Source: Ruegeria sp. THAF57 (lineage in GTDB: Bacteria; Pseudomonadota; Alphaproteobacteria; Rhodobacterales; Rhodobacteraceae). Taken from it: a stretch of DNA of 64,000 nucleotides. A program made the translations under genes and the position numbers. The notes beneath the pieces are model-generated. The model did no database searches and was not told the origin of the DNA. It saw only the letters and a program-made list of their open reading frames with translations. Positions 44,286 to 54,625 of the stretch are shown here, piece after piece. The DNA lies in assembly GCF_903914075.1 (NCBI RefSeq), contig NZ_CAIWNQ010000003.1, positions 620,001 through 684,000 on the forward strand, given 5' to 3'. Every line of letters starts with the position of its first letter. Positions within the stretch are counted from its first letter, which is position 1.

Positions 44286-44397
44286 ATTCGGATCGTTAAC
44301 CAATTTCTGCGATTAATGCCGTGCGGAACAGGCGGGGACGCCGATGGCCGCGCCAGGTGAAGCTCTCCGGCGGTAAGGTCGGAGAGCGGACCCCTTG

Positions 44398-44443
44398 TTC
44401 ATCTGGCTAAAATATCCTGGGGGTGTGGGGGCAAAGCCCCCAC
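44398..44443 (-). repeat. Hairpin-plus-box intergenic element, copy 4
   Basis: On the minus strand, hairpin GTGGGGGC-TTT-GCCCCCAC then box AGGATATTTTAGCCAGATGA. Opposite orientation to copy 3, 112 bases apart. Confidence 0.72.
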
Positions 44444-44449
44444 CGGCGA

Positions 44450-44773
44450 TTACATCGAAAAAGACGTACCACAGCCACACGATGAAGTGGCGTTGGGATT
44501 GTCGATTACAAACCGCGCGCCGATCAGTTCTTGGGTGAAATCTATGACGGCGTTTTCCAGAAACGGCAGAGAAACAGCATCAACGATGACCTTTTGGCCT
44601 TTGCCTTCAAGGATGAGGTCGTCATCCTTCGGCTCATCGAGTGCGATCTCGTATTGGAACCCAGAGCAGCCGCCGCCTTCCACGGCGACGCGCAAAGCTT
44701 GTCCTTGATCGGCGGCGCCGATTTCGGCCAGACGCTCAAAGGCGCGTTCAGTGACTGTTGGGGGCAGATTCAT
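44450..44773 (-). CDS. erpA: Iron-sulfur cluster insertion protein
   Basis: A-type carrier that hands clusters to apo-proteins. 107 residues from ATG 44773 with the three conserved cysteines in GGCSGFQY and SSCGCGTSFSM; the ending is ErpA-like. GGAG stands before the start. Divergent from dgt. Confidence 0.85.
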   Translation of the reverse strand: MNLPPTVTERAFERLAEIGAADQGQALRVAVEGGGCSGFQYEIALDEPKDDDLILEGKGQKVIVDAVSLPFLENAVIDFTQELIGARFVIDNPNATSSCGCGTSFSM

Positions 44774-44849
44774 GCCGCACTCCAAAGGTTTATTTCTCGC
44801 TTACTCTACCATATAGAAAACGCAATGGCAGGCGACAAGGACAAGACCT

Positions 44850-46022
44850 TTGGAAAGAGCAGGTTTTGCATCTGACCCAGCGCGCGCTCGCGGGCGTCTG
44901 GTGCCAGAGGAAGAGAGCAGTTTTCGGTCATGCTTTCAACGGGATCGGGACAGGATCATTCATGCCAGTGCGTTTCGGCGGCTTAAACACAAAACGCAGG
45001 TTTTCGTTGAGCATGAAGGGGATAGCTATCGCACGCGATTGACGCATTCCATTGAAGTCGCGCAGGTGGCACGGACCATTGCCGGGGCTTTGGCTTTGAA
45101 CCCCGAACTGACCGAGGCAGTGGCTTTGGCCCATGATCTGGGTCACACTCCGTTTGGGCACACGGGTGAGGACGCATTGCACGCGATCATGCAGCCCTAC
45201 GGCGGGTTTGACCACAATGCACAGGCCATTCGTATCGTCACCAAACTGGAACGGCATTATGCCGAGTTCGACGGTTGTAACCTGACATGGGAGACGTTGG
45301 AGGGGATCGCAAAGCATAACGGCCCTGTACTTGGCGCGCTGCCCTGGGCTTTGGCCGAATGCAATGAAGCGTTCGATCTGGAACTGCACACCCACGCCAG
45401 CGCCGAGGCTCAGGTAGCCGCCCTTTCGGACGACATCGCCTATAACAACCATGACCTGTTGGATGGCCTGCGCGCGGACTTGTTCCTTGATGAAGACATA
45501 CAACGCCTGCCAATCGTGGGTGAGTGTTATGCCGAGGTCGATCGCAAATACCCAACGCTTGATCCCTACCGGCGCAGGCATGAGGCTTTGCGGCGTGTGT
45601 TTGGCGTAATGGTGTCGGACGTCATCGACACCTCTGCGATGCTGATCGCCGAATCCGGGGCGCAGTCCGTGGAAGAAATTCGCGATCTGGGCCGCCCGGT
45701 TGTCCGGTTCTCGGACGGGCTATGGGCGCAGTTGAGAGAAATCCGGGCGTTTTTGTTCACCCGAATGTATCGCGCGCCCTCGGTGATGGAGGTGCGGGCC
45801 GAAGTCAGCCGGATTGTAGAAGAGCTGTTCCCGATCTACATGAACGACCCCAAGCAGATGCCCACACGATGGCATGCAGATATCGAGGCTGCGGTTGATG
45901 AGACTGCTCTGGCGCGGATCGTGTCAGACTATATCTCAGGCATGACGGACCGGTTTGCGATTCAGGATCATGCACGGCTGACGGGTAAACCTTTGACTGC
46001 GGGTCACTCAACCCCGATGTAA
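44850..46022 (+). CDS. dgt: dGTPase-like deoxynucleoside triphosphohydrolase
   Basis: HD-domain enzyme that releases triphosphate from dNTPs. 390 residues; metal site His in RLTHSIEVAQ, HD pair in ALAHDLGHTPFGHTGE. The only in-frame start is TTG 44850, with AAGG nine bases before it; a nearby ATG at 44825 is out of frame and soon stops. The 3' end overlaps the convergent gene by 19 bases. Confidence 0.88.
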   Translation: MERAGFASDPARARGRLVPEEESSFRSCFQRDRDRIIHASAFRRLKHKTQVFVEHEGDSYRTRLTHSIEVAQVARTIAGALALNPELTEAVALAHDLGHTPFGHTGEDALHAIMQPYGGFDHNAQAIRIVTKLERHYAEFDGCNLTWETLEGIAKHNGPVLGALPWALAECNEAFDLELHTHASAEAQVAALSDDIAYNNHDLLDGLRADLFLDEDIQRLPIVGECYAEVDRKYPTLDPYRRRHEALRRVFGVMVSDVIDTSAMLIAESGAQSVEEIRDLGRPVVRFSDGLWAQLREIRAFLFTRMYRAPSVMEVRAEVSRIVEELFPIYMNDPKQMPTRWHADIEAAVDETALARIVSDYISGMTDRFAIQDHARLTGKPLTAGHSTPM

Positions 46023-46555
46023 GCCAATGCCCAGACCTGTTGGCTAGTTTGTTCCTCGGCAACGTCTTCGTTCTCTGTTGGAGGGAACACGATCATGGTG
46101 GGGCCGTATCCGCCAATGCCCATAGGTGCGCCATCGGCGTGGGTAGCCAATATGGGTTGGTAAGTCGAAATGCTGTCCCACGGGATTTCCGCCTGATAAC
46201 CGTCCATCGCCATGGGGCGTGCGGTTTTGCCCTCGGCCCCAGCCATTGCCATGACGTCCGACAACAGAGGGCCACTGAAGGTATAGTCGCGCTGATGTTC
46301 GGGTGGACCGTAAGGGATGGTGATCTCGATCTGAGGCATGCTGTCCAACAAGGCGGCATCAAAGCCTGCCGCCCCATCATGGGTCACTTCAAGAAACCCA
46401 AGAAGGCCGCCGTCGTTTTCGCCCCGGGCGGGCAGGTTTGTTTCACTTGCTGCGCCGCCCAGTGTCACCAGCACATGACCTTGCGGGGCAGGCATCTCGG
46501 CCAGGGCGGGCAGGGCGGTGGACAGAAGTAGGGTCAGGGGCAAAGCAAGGCGCAT
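46004..46555 (-). CDS. Secreted molybdopterin-fold-like protein
   Basis: 183 residues with a signal peptide ([17 protein letters not shown]). The core ([41 protein letters not shown]) resembles the oxidoreductase molybdopterin-binding (SUOX-like) fold in a short form. No Cys ligand for molybdenum is visible, so a binding or sensing role is possible. Overlaps dgt convergently. Confidence 0.6.
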   Translation of the reverse strand: MRLALPLTLLLSTALPALAEMPAPQGHVLVTLGGAASETNLPARGENDGGLLGFLEVTHDGAAGFDAALLDSMPQIEITIPYGPPEHQRDYTFSGPLLSDVMAMAGAEGKTARPMAMDGYQAEIPWDSISTYQPILATHADGAPMGIGGYGPTMIVFPPTENEDVAEEQTSQQVWALAYIGVE

Positions 46556-46687
46556 GAATGGACTCCGTTTGGGCGTTTCGGGCCGACTGTAGCGAGGATT
46601 GCACCTAAACCAAGTTCAAACTTTAGGCATCCATTGACCTTGCCGTGTTGCGTGATAAACCGCCGGGCAAGCAAAAGGACATCCGAA

Positions 46688-48433
46688 ATGAACCTGTTTT
46701 CCGAGATCCGCGGCCTTGTGTTGGACGCGCTGGCGCAGATGCAGTCCGAAGGTGCTCTGCCCAAGGGGTTGAGCTTTGACAACGTGGCGGTCGAACCTCC
46801 GCGTGATGCGGCGCATGGCGATATGGCCACGAACGCGGCGATGGTGCTGGCGAAACCGGCCAAGATGAAGCCGCGCGACATTGCCGAGGTGTTGGCCGGG
46901 AAACTGGCAGCCGACGATCGGATCACCAGTGCCGAGGTGGCCGGGCCGGGTTTCCTGAACTTGCGGCTTGCCTCTTCGGTTTGGCAGGGCGTGCTGGCTT
47001 CTGTACTCGAAAAGGGCATTGACTATGGCCGCTCGACCATGGGGGCCGGGCAGAAGGTGAACGTGGAATATGTCTCGGCCAACCCGACCGGCCCGCTGCA
47101 CGTGGGTCATACGCGGGGTGCGGTGTTCGGCGATGCCTTGGCGAGTTTGCTGGCCTATTCCGGCCACGACGTGACACGTGAATATTACATCAACGACGGT
47201 GGCGCACAGGTGGATGTGCTGGCGCGTTCGGCCTATGAACGCTATCGCGAGGCCAATGGCCTGAGCCCCGAGATTGCCGAGGGGCTGTATCCTGGCGACT
47301 ATCTGATCCCGATCGGTGAGGCGCTGAAAGAGAAATACGGCGACAGCCTGGTCGACAAGCCCGAAAGCGAATGGCTGGAAGAACTACGCAACTTTGCCAC
47401 AGATGCGATGATGGACCTGATCCGCGCAGATCTGAAGGCGCTGGGCGTTGAGATGGATGTGTTCTTTTCGGAAAAGTCGCTCTATGGCACGGGCCGGATT
47501 GAATCTGCACTGCAGTCCTTGACGGACAAGGGCCTGATCTATGAAGGCGTGCTGGAGCCGCCCAAGGGCAAAAAGCCCGAGGATTGGGAACCGCGCGAGC
47601 AGACCCTGTTCAAATCGACTGAACATGGGGACGACGTCGACCGGCCGGTCAAGAAATCGGACGGCAGTTGGACCTATTTCGCGCCCGATATCGCCTATCA
47701 CTACGACAAAGTGAGCCGTGGGTTTGACGCGCTGATCGACGTGTTTGGGGCGGATCACGGCGGCTATGTCAAACGGATGAAAGCGGCCGTTTCGGCCTTG
47801 TCCGATGGCAAGGTGCCGCTGGATATCAAGCTTACGCAGTTAGTGAAGCTGTGGAAGAATGGCGAGCCGTTCAAGATGTCCAAACGGGCAGGGAACTTTG
47901 TCACCCTGCGCGATGTGGTCGATCAGGTTGGGCCGGACGTGACCCGGTTCGTCATGCTGACCCGTAAGAACGACGCGCCTTTGGATTTCGATTTCGACAA
48001 GGTGCTGGAACAGAGCCGTGAGAACCCGGTGTTCTACGTGCAATATGCCCATGCCCGCGTCATGAGCGTTCTGCGTCGCGCGGCTGAGGCCGAGATTGAC
48101 GCCGATGATACCGCCCTTGCAGGTGCGGACCTGAGCAAGATTGATCATGCTTCGGAATTGACTGTTGCCAAGAAGCTGGCCGAATGGCCACGTCTGGTCG
48201 AAATTGCCGCGCGAACCAATGAACCGCACCGCGTTGCCTTCTATCTGTATGAATTAGCTGGGGATTTTCACGCTTTGTGGAACAAGGGTAACGACGAAAC
48301 CCAGCTCCGGTTCATTCAGGATGGCGATGTTGACACAAGTCAGTCAAAAATCGCACTCGCCCGGTCCGTTTCTGTTGTGATTTCAGCGGGCTTGGGTATT
48401 CTTGGCGTTACTCCGGCGCAGGAGATGCGGTAA
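46688..48433 (+). CDS. argS: Arginyl-tRNA synthetase
   Basis: Class I synthetase, 581 residues from ATG 46688 (AAAGGA before it). HIGH motif in [23 protein letters not shown]-type [10 protein letters not shown], and the N-terminal Add1 tRNA-recognition domain. ATG 46634 upstream in frame has no ribosome site. Confidence 0.95.
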   Translation: MNLFSEIRGLVLDALAQMQSEGALPKGLSFDNVAVEPPRDAAHGDMATNAAMVLAKPAKMKPRDIAEVLAGKLAADDRITSAEVAGPGFLNLRLASSVWQGVLASVLEKGIDYGRSTMGAGQKVNVEYVSANPTGPLHVGHTRGAVFGDALASLLAYSGHDVTREYYINDGGAQVDVLARSAYERYREANGLSPEIAEGLYPGDYLIPIGEALKEKYGDSLVDKPESEWLEELRNFATDAMMDLIRADLKALGVEMDVFFSEKSLYGTGRIESALQSLTDKGLIYEGVLEPPKGKKPEDWEPREQTLFKSTEHGDDVDRPVKKSDGSWTYFAPDIAYHYDKVSRGFDALIDVFGADHGGYVKRMKAAVSALSDGKVPLDIKLTQLVKLWKNGEPFKMSKRAGNFVTLRDVVDQVGPDVTRFVMLTRKNDAPLDFDFDKVLEQSRENPVFYVQYAHARVMSVLRRAAEAEIDADDTALAGADLSKIDHASELTVAKKLAEWPRLVEIAARTNEPHRVAFYLYELAGDFHALWNKGNDETQLRFIQDGDVDTSQSKIALARSVSVVISAGLGILGVTPAQEMR

Positions 48434-48521
48434 CAAATATCGCCCGAACCGCCGGTACGAGGTAGGCAAGAAATGACCCGCGCGCCTTATTTTTTGGCGC
48501 GAAACGGGCAGTGAGGCGGAC

Positions 48522-49586
48522 ATGGCGAATTACGATTACTCGGGGCAAATGCGCCCCGAGCAGATGCATTACACGAATCAACCGCATCCTCAGGATGGGT
48601 CCGAATATTTCGATGACATGCTGGAATATGAAGCGGCACCGCACACAGCGGGGTTGGGGCGTATCGTAAATACGCTGGGCGCAGTCGCGTCGCTGGCTTT
48701 GGTCGCGGGTATCGGCATCTGGGGTTACAAGCTTGTAATGCGGGACGTGAGTGGTGTGCCCGTTGTGCGCGCTCTGGAAGGGCCGATGAGGATTCAGCCT
48801 GAGAACCCCGGCGGAACTCCGGCGGATCATCAGGGATTGGCCGTCAATGCTGTTGCTGCGGTTGGAACGGCTGCGCCGCCTGCGGATCGACTGATCCTTG
48901 CTCCGCGCCCGGTTTCGCTTGCTGATGAAGACACACCGGTCGAAGCGTTGAAGCCGACCAAAGCCGTGCATCTGGTTGAGGAAGAGATTTCTGACCAGGA
49001 AGCTGCCCAAATGCGTCAAAGCGCGGTGGACGCGCTGGTTGCAGAACTTGCGGATGAAAATACCGCAACTGACACCCCGGTAGAGCAGGGCGTGCAACTG
49101 GCATCGCTGGTTACCCCGGAAGAAGAGCCCGCGATTGACCCCGCCGATCTGGCGGCTCAGCTACCTGACCCGGAATTGGCGGCCTTGCCCGGCGTCCGGC
49201 GTTCGCTGCGCCCGATTACGCGCCCGGCGCGGACGATACCGGCGGCGATTACACCGAACGGTACAACCGAGAACGCAATCAACGCAGCCGTCAAAGCGGC
49301 GGTTGGTCTGGATGTGGACCCTGACGCGCTGTCAAAGGGAACACGTCTTGCCCAACTTGGCGCATATGAAAGTTCTGATGTGGCCCGCACCGAATGGGAT
49401 CGTCTGAATGGCCGATTTGGCGAGTATATGGACGGAAAACAGCGCGTTATCCAAAAAACCTCAAGCGGTGGGCGCACCTTTTACCGGCTTCGTGTATTGG
49501 GGTTCGATGACCTGAACGACTCGCGTCAATTCTGCGCGGCACTTCAGGCGGAAGGCGCTGACTGCATCCCGGTTGCCGCCCGTTGA
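48522..49586 (+). CDS. SPOR-domain membrane protein
   Basis: 354 residues: cytoplasmic start, one membrane helix (about 45-67), a long acidic Pro/Ala-rich periplasmic linker, and a C-terminal SPOR domain (about 275-352; RLAQLGAYESSDVARTEWDR) that binds denuded septal peptidoglycan. The stop overlaps the TTG start of nagZ, so the products are coupled, suggesting a joint wall role. Confidence 0.85.
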   Translation: MANYDYSGQMRPEQMHYTNQPHPQDGSEYFDDMLEYEAAPHTAGLGRIVNTLGAVASLALVAGIGIWGYKLVMRDVSGVPVVRALEGPMRIQPENPGGTPADHQGLAVNAVAAVGTAAPPADRLILAPRPVSLADEDTPVEALKPTKAVHLVEEEISDQEAAQMRQSAVDALVAELADENTATDTPVEQGVQLASLVTPEEEPAIDPADLAAQLPDPELAALPGVRRSLRPITRPARTIPAAITPNGTTENAINAAVKAAVGLDVDPDALSKGTRLAQLGAYESSDVARTEWDRLNGRFGEYMDGKQRVIQKTSSGGRTFYRLRVLGFDDLNDSRQFCAALQAEGADCIPVAAR

Positions 49587-50590
49587 CGTTAGGCGCTGCA
49601 ATCACTGACGCCGAGGGCCTTCGCCTGTCGGATGACGAAAAAAGCCTGTTCCGCGATATGAACCCGTTTGGGTTCATTTTGTTTGCCCGCAATATCGACA
49701 CGGCTGATCAGGTACGCGCCCTCTGTGACGACTTCCGAGAGGCGGTGGGCCGTAATTGTCCTATTACCATTGATCAGGAAGGTGGCCGCGTGCAGCGCCT
49801 GCGGAGCCCAATCGCCCGCGAATGGATGCCGCCACTGGATCACACCACACGTTCTGGCGAAAAGGCCGAGCGTGCAATGTATCTGCGGTATCGGCTGATC
49901 GCGCAGGAATTGTTCGAACTGGGAATCGACAGCAACTGTGCCCCTATGGTCGATCTGGCACGCGAGGATACTCATCCTTTCCTGCAAAACCGCTGCTATG
50001 GTTCCGATCCGGATCAGGTTTCTAGAATTGGGCGCGCCGTCGCCAAAGGGCATTTTGATGGTGGTGTGCTTCCCGTGATCAAGCATATGCCCGGCCATGG
50101 TCTTTCAACCATGGACAGCCATCATGATCTGCCCCACGTGGATTTGCCTTTGGATGAGTTGGACCGCGACGACTTTGCCCCGTTCCGCGCTTTGAACGAC
50201 CTGCCGATGGGTATGACCGCTCATTTGGTATATGATCAGATTGATCCCCAGCCAGCGACGATTTCATCCGTGATGATCCAACTGATCCGCGACCGAATTG
50301 GCTTTGACGGGCTGATCATGACCGACGACATCTCGATGAAAGCTCTGAGCGGCGCGCCAGAGGATATCGCGCGTCAGGCACTCTACGCAGGGTGCGACGT
50401 CGTTCTGCATTGCAACGGATCGTTCGACGCCCGGGCACGCGTGTTGAAAGCCGCCGGTGACATGACCGACCGGGCACAATCACGCGCGGAAAAGGCGCTG
50501 TCGATGCGGCAGAAGCCAGCGGAACTTGACATCCCTGCGGCTGAGGCTGAACTATCTGCCCTAATGGGCGGGCAGGTGTATGAACGATAA
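49583..50590 (+). CDS. nagZ: Beta-N-acetylhexosaminidase
   Basis: GH3 enzyme of cell-wall recycling. 335 residues with FGFILFARNI, KHMPGHGLSTMDSHHDLPH (catalytic His dyad) and the nucleophile Asp in IMTDDISMKAL. Starts at TTG 49583 inside the SPOR gene stop; the family N-terminus supports it. Overlaps scpA by 11 bases. Confidence 0.9.
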   Translation: MTLGAAITDAEGLRLSDDEKSLFRDMNPFGFILFARNIDTADQVRALCDDFREAVGRNCPITIDQEGGRVQRLRSPIAREWMPPLDHTTRSGEKAERAMYLRYRLIAQELFELGIDSNCAPMVDLAREDTHPFLQNRCYGSDPDQVSRIGRAVAKGHFDGGVLPVIKHMPGHGLSTMDSHHDLPHVDLPLDELDRDDFAPFRALNDLPMGMTAHLVYDQIDPQPATISSVMIQLIRDRIGFDGLIMTDDISMKALSGAPEDIARQALYAGCDVVLHCNGSFDARARVLKAAGDMTDRAQSRAEKALSMRQKPAELDIPAAEAELSALMGGQVYER

Positions 50591-51374
50591 CCTTTTCAGC
50601 GAAGACCCGGTCTCGGTCGCGGATCGCCTTGCGGCCGAAGCCCTGATCGTTGATGTCGACGGGTTTGAAGGCCCGTTGGATGTCTTGCTGACCCTGTCGC
50701 GGACGCAAAAGGTAGACCTGCGTAAGATCTCGGTTCTGGCTCTCGCGCAGCAGTATTTGGCCTTTGTCGAAAAGGCGCGCGCCCTTCGGATCGAGCTGGC
50801 GGCGGACTATCTGGTCATGGCCGCGTGGCTGGCCTTTCTGAAGTCCCGCCTTTTACTGCCACCCGACCCGGATGACGAAGGACCGTCGGGCGAGGAACTG
50901 GCCGCCCATCTGGCTTTCCAACTGGAACGCCTGCAAGCGATGCGCGACGCCGCCGCCCGCCTTATGGCGCGGGACCAACTGGGGCGCGATTTTTTCAAAC
51001 GTGGGCAGGGCGAGGATATCACGCGCATCCGCACCGTGACCTACTCGGCCACGCTGTTGGATCTGATGCAGGGTTATGCCCGCATTCGCACCCGGGATGA
51101 GTTCCGCCCCTTTGTCATGGACCGCGATGCCGTCTTTACGATGGAGCAGGCGCTGGAACGGATGCGCCCGTTGATCGGTTTTGCCGGGACATGGACGGAT
51201 ATGGAAACCTACCTGCCCGATGGCTGGGATGCCGATCCAGTGCGCCGACGCTCGGCCACGGCTGCGACTTTTGCGGCCTCGCTGGAGCTAGTGAAAGAAG
51301 GACATATGGAGATCAAGCAGAGCGAGACCTTTGCTCCGATCCACCTGCGTAAAAGGACCGAAACACGTGACTGA
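50580..51374 (+). CDS. scpA: Segregation and condensation protein A
   Basis: Kleisin subunit of the SMC-ScpAB condensin. 264 residues with FEGPLDVLLTLSRTQKVDLRKIS near the start and a winged-helix end. Its start lies inside the nagZ end. Overlaps scpB by eight bases. Confidence 0.93.
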   Translation: MNDNLFSEDPVSVADRLAAEALIVDVDGFEGPLDVLLTLSRTQKVDLRKISVLALAQQYLAFVEKARALRIELAADYLVMAAWLAFLKSRLLLPPDPDDEGPSGEELAAHLAFQLERLQAMRDAAARLMARDQLGRDFFKRGQGEDITRIRTVTYSATLLDLMQGYARIRTRDEFRPFVMDRDAVFTMEQALERMRPLIGFAGTWTDMETYLPDGWDADPVRRRSATAATFAASLELVKEGHMEIKQSETFAPIHLRKRTETRD

Positions 51375-52023
51375 CGCCCCCGAAGACGAAGGCACCGGCA
51401 CCCTGTTCGAGGCCCCTCCGCTGGCCGAACAGGAACGTATGGTCGAAGCCGTGCTATTCGCCAGCGCCGAACCCGTGACGATTGCCGATCTCGAGGCTCG
51501 GATGCCCCATGGCAGCGATGCAGCGCAAGCTGTTGAACTGCTGCATAAGCGATACGAGGGGCGCGGTGTCCGCGTGGTCCGTGTGGGCGAGGCTTGGGCG
51601 ATTCGCACCGCGCCCGATTTGGGTTTCCTGATGCAAAAGGAAACGGTCGAGACGCGGAAACTCAGCCGTGCCGCGATCGAGACACTGGCGATTGTCGCGT
51701 ATCATCAACCCTGTACACGGGCCGAGATTGAGGAAATCCGCGGTGTTTCCGTTTCGCGTGGCACCATTGATCAGTTGCTTGAGATGGAGTGGATCAGGCT
51801 GGGCCGTCGCCGCATGACTCCCGGTCGTCCGGTGACCTTTGTTGTGACCCCGCAATTCTTGGACCACTTTGGTTTGGAGAATGCGCGCGATCTGCCAGGT
51901 CTCAAGGAATTGCGCGCTGCGGGCCTTCTGGAAAACCGACCGCCGCCGGGTGCAATGCCTTTGGGGGAAGGACAGGATGGCGAAGATGACGAAGATCAGA
52001 CCGAACTGTTCGAGGAAGAGTGA
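51367..52023 (+). CDS. scpB: Segregation and condensation protein B
   Basis: Second regulatory subunit of SMC condensin. 218 residues from GTG 51367 (AAAGGA before it), with winged helices (RMVEAVLFASAEPVT; SRAAIETLAIVAYHQP; RGVSVSRGTIDQLLE) and an acidic tail. Confidence 0.92.
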   Translation: MTDAPEDEGTGTLFEAPPLAEQERMVEAVLFASAEPVTIADLEARMPHGSDAAQAVELLHKRYEGRGVRVVRVGEAWAIRTAPDLGFLMQKETVETRKLSRAAIETLAIVAYHQPCTRAEIEEIRGVSVSRGTIDQLLEMEWIRLGRRRMTPGRPVTFVVTPQFLDHFGLENARDLPGLKELRAAGLLENRPPPGAMPLGEGQDGEDDEDQTELFEEE

Positions 52024-52087
52024 TCGAGCGCCCCTTTTTTCGCAGCGTCAAACGCTTATGTTCGGGCCTATAAGACGGAGTTAAGCA

Positions 52088-52318
52088 ATGAATGCCAATC
52101 GACTGATCGACATGATTGTGCGTCAGGTTATGCGCCGCCTCGTCAGTAAGGGTGTGAACAAAGGCTTTGACATGGCAGGTCGTGTGGGGCGCCAATCCGG
52201 AAAACAGCCAAACGCCAAAGCTGACCGTCACATGCAGCAGAACGCCAATCGGCAGAAACAGAATATGAAGCAGGCGCAGCGGATGACCCGTCAGATGCGC
52301 CGTTTCATGAAGTTCTAG
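52088..52318 (+). CDS. Small basic hypothetical protein
   Basis: 76 residues, rich in Arg, Lys, Gln, Asn and Met (QNANRQKQNMKQAQRMTRQM). No family recognised; could be a nucleic-acid binding helper. AGACGGAG before ATG. End overlaps the convergent Dcd gene by four bases. Confidence 0.6.
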   Translation: MNANRLIDMIVRQVMRRLVSKGVNKGFDMAGRVGRQSGKQPNAKADRHMQQNANRQKQNMKQAQRMTRQMRRFMKF

Positions 52319-53397
52319 CTGACTGCTTTGAAATGTTTGGACAGTTTCAGGCCCTGTCCCTGATAGTTTGAGGCGATACCCGCGCCATAAAGCTGAGTAG
52401 GCATTTCGGCCATTTTCTCATACACCAGCCGTCCGACGACCTGCCCGTGTTCCAACACGAAGGGGGCTTCGTGGCAGCGCACCTCCAAAACACCGCGTGA
52501 ACCAGCACCACCTGCGGCGGCATGGCCGAAACCGGGGTCGAAGAAACCAGCATAATGTACGCGGAATTCACCAACCATGGCCAGGTAAGGGGCCATTTCC
52601 GCAGCGTACATGGGCGGGATATGCACCGCCTCGCGGCTGACCAGAATGTAGAACGCACCGGGATCAAGGATGATGCGGCCATCGGTGGTGCGCACTTCCT
52701 CCCAGTATTCCTGCGGATCGTATTCTCCGATCCGGTCAAGGTCGATCACACCAGTATGCGGTTTGGCGCGATAGCCGACCAGATCGGTGTCCGGCAGTTG
52801 CAGATCGACTGAAAAGCCCAACCCGTCCTGAATGACTGCAGGCCCATCGACAAGGGGCGAGTCATTGTGCAGTGCAGTCAGTTCCGCGTCGCTCAGCACC
52901 GCTTGACCCTCTCGGAAGCGAATCTGGTTCAACCGCATACCCGGCCGCACAAGAACCGAGAACGAGCGGGGGCAGATTTCGGCATACAAGGGGCCAGAAT
53001 ATCCTGCGGGCACCCGGTCAAACTCGGTCCCGCCATCGGTGATGGTGCGGGTCAACAAGTCCAGTCGCCCGGTCGAGCTTTTGGCATTGGCGACTGCGGT
53101 TATGCTGTCGGGCAGGGCAAGTGATTCCATCAACGGAACAAGATAAACGCAGCCCTTTTCCAGAACCGCGCCATCGCTGATATCAATCCGGTGCATCTCG
53201 AACTCGGCCAGACGGTCGGCGACCGAGCGTCCTTCGCCCGCCAGAAAGGATGCGCGTACGCGGTAAGCCACTGTTCCCAGACGCAAGTCCAGGCTGGCCG
53301 GCTGCACCTGCGGGTCGATGATCGCGGGCTTGGCGGTAATCTCACCGCGCGCAATCATGCCTTCGATCTGCTGGTTTGGACATACGCCTGTCATTCC
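52315..53397 (-). CDS. Dcd-like protein with two deaminase-fold domains
   Basis: 360 residues that duplicate the dUTPase/dCTP deaminase fold: domain 1 (about 30-185; KSSTGRLDL, TITDGGTEFDRVPAGYSGPL) and domain 2 (about 190-355; IILDPGAFYIL, HYAGFFDPGFGH). Annotated widely as 2'-deoxycytidine 5'-triphosphate deaminase. ATG 53397 has GGGGGG upstream; ATG 53439 is possible. The catalytic Glu/Arg set is not checked. Confidence 0.78.
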   Translation of the reverse strand, partial: GMTGVCPNQQIEGMIARGEITAKPAIIDPQVQPASLDLRLGTVAYRVRASFLAGEGRSVADRLAEFEMHRIDISDGAVLEKGCVYLVPLMESLALPDSITAVANAKSSTGRLDLLTRTITDGGTEFDRVPAGYSGPLYAEICPRSFSVLVRPGMRLNQIRFREGQAVLSDAELTALHNDSPLVDGPAVIQDGLGFSVDLQLPDTDLVGYRAKPHTGVIDLDRIGEYDPQEYWEEVRTTDGRIILDPGAFYILVSREAVHIPPMYAAEMAPYLAMVGEFRVHYAGFFDPGFGHAAAGGAGSRGVLEVRCHEAPFVLEHGQVVGRLVYEKMAEMPTQLYGAGIASNYQGQGLKLSKHFKAVS

Positions 53398-53455
53398 GAT
53401 CCCCCCTGTTGCCAGAGCGGGATCTGGCCTGTCTGCCATAAACGTCGGTGTGATT

Positions 53456-53532
53456 TGGTCGGGCTAGCAGGACTCGAACCTGCGACCTTCCGTCCCCCAG
53501 ACGGACGCGCTACCAGGCTGCGCCATAGCCCG
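53456..53532 (-). tRNA. tRNA-Pro (GGG)
   Basis: 77 bases including an encoded CCA. Acceptor arms CGGGCTA/TAGCCCG, anticodon arm TCCGT/ACGGA with loop CTGGGGG giving anticodon GGG, and the T-arm with GGTTCGAATCC. Cloverleaf complete. Confidence 0.96.
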
Positions 53533-53593
53533 ACGTTGGGGTGTTCATAAAGACTTTCCCGGCAGGGGCAAGAGGAAATCATCGCCTTTTTTC

Positions 53594-54208
53594 TTATCCC
53601 GCCGATCGGTTTTCAATTCGATCCAGCACGGCCCGCAGCTCTTTGGCGACAGGTGCGATTTGGCGCAACAGACTGTCGTCGAAATCCGTTCTGTTCCACG
53701 CCTGAGTCGCAATGCCCCCCATCAGCGGTGCTTCATCCAGATATTCTGGTTCGGAGTGCTGAGGGGCGTCATTTTGTGGTGTTTCGACGACCGGAGCCGG
53801 TTCCGGTTGCGCAGGTTCAGGTGGCTTGGCCGCCTCGAGATCCAGCGTAATCTGCTCTTGGGCAGGGGCTGGCTTGGTTGCAAAGGGAACAACAACGTTA
53901 TTGTCAGCGATCGGATCGGGTTGTGCCGTTTCGTCCAGACTCTGCGACAGCGAAGCGACATGCGCTATACCTTGTTCCCGAAGGATGCGCTGAACGCCTT
54001 TGATGGTAATGCCATCCTCATGCAGCAGTTTCTTGATGCCACCAAGCAGCCGCATGTCATTCGGACGATAGTACCGACGCCCACCTGCGCGCTTTACCGG
54101 TTTTACCTGGCTGAAACGACTTTCCCAGAATCGCAACACATGAGCTTGCACGCCCAGCCAATCCGCAACTTCACTGATTGTGCGAAAGGCGTCTGGGGAC
54201 TTGCTCAT
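53594..54208 (-). CDS. MerR-family regulator
   Basis: 204 residues: N-terminal MerR winged helix (about 8-78; [19 protein letters not shown]), then a Pro/Glu-rich linker and a short C-terminal helix. No metal-binding Cys set seen. Follows ihfA in the same direction by 18 bases. Confidence 0.85.
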   Translation of the reverse strand: MSKSPDAFRTISEVADWLGVQAHVLRFWESRFSQVKPVKRAGGRRYYRPNDMRLLGGIKKLLHEDGITIKGVQRILREQGIAHVASLSQSLDETAQPDPIADNNVVVPFATKPAPAQEQITLDLEAAKPPEPAQPEPAPVVETPQNDAPQHSEPEYLDEAPLMGGIATQAWNRTDFDDSLLRQIAPVAKELRAVLDRIENRSAG

Positions 54209-54226
54209 GACCCTGCTGTCCTGATC

Positions 54227-54529
54227 TTATTTACGGTTTCCTGCGGCGACGCGATCCTTCATCAGGTGCGACGGGCGGAAGGTCAGCACGCGGCGCGGCT
54301 GAATTGGAACTTCTTCACCGGTTTTGGGGTTGCGGCCGATACGGGCAGTTTTGTCGCGCACACTGAACGTGCCGAACGACGAAATCTTGACCTGCTCACC
54401 ACGTACAAGCGCGTCGGACATATGGTTTAGAACGCTTTCAACCAGTTGCGCACTTTCGTTGCGTGAAAGGCCAACTTCTCGAAAGACGGCCTCGCTCAGA
54501 TCCATTCGGGTCAGTGTTTTGTCGCCCAT
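54227..54529 (-). CDS. ihfA: Integration host factor alpha subunit
   Basis: 100-residue DNA-bending protein. IHF/HU arm [23 protein letters not shown] is intact. Placed after fabH in the same direction. Confidence 0.94.
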   Translation of the reverse strand: MGDKTLTRMDLSEAVFREVGLSRNESAQLVESVLNHMSDALVRGEQVKISSFGTFSVRDKTARIGRNPKTGEEVPIQPRRVLTFRPSHLMKDRVAAGNRK

Positions 54530-54625
54530 GCCTATTCCCCTATTGATGGTAAAGCATAGGGTCAGGGCAAATTCACTGTCAATATCAATGAATTGCAGTC
54601 GTGTGTGTAAGCCGTTTTGTGCCTG

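Larger units (their letters stand above)
44169..44449. other. Intergenic region xthA / erpA with repeat elements
   Basis: 281 bases holding two facing hairpin-plus-box elements (44241-44285 and 44398-44443) and a hairpin GCTCTCCG/CGGAGAGC (44362-44387) between them. Confidence 0.7.
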
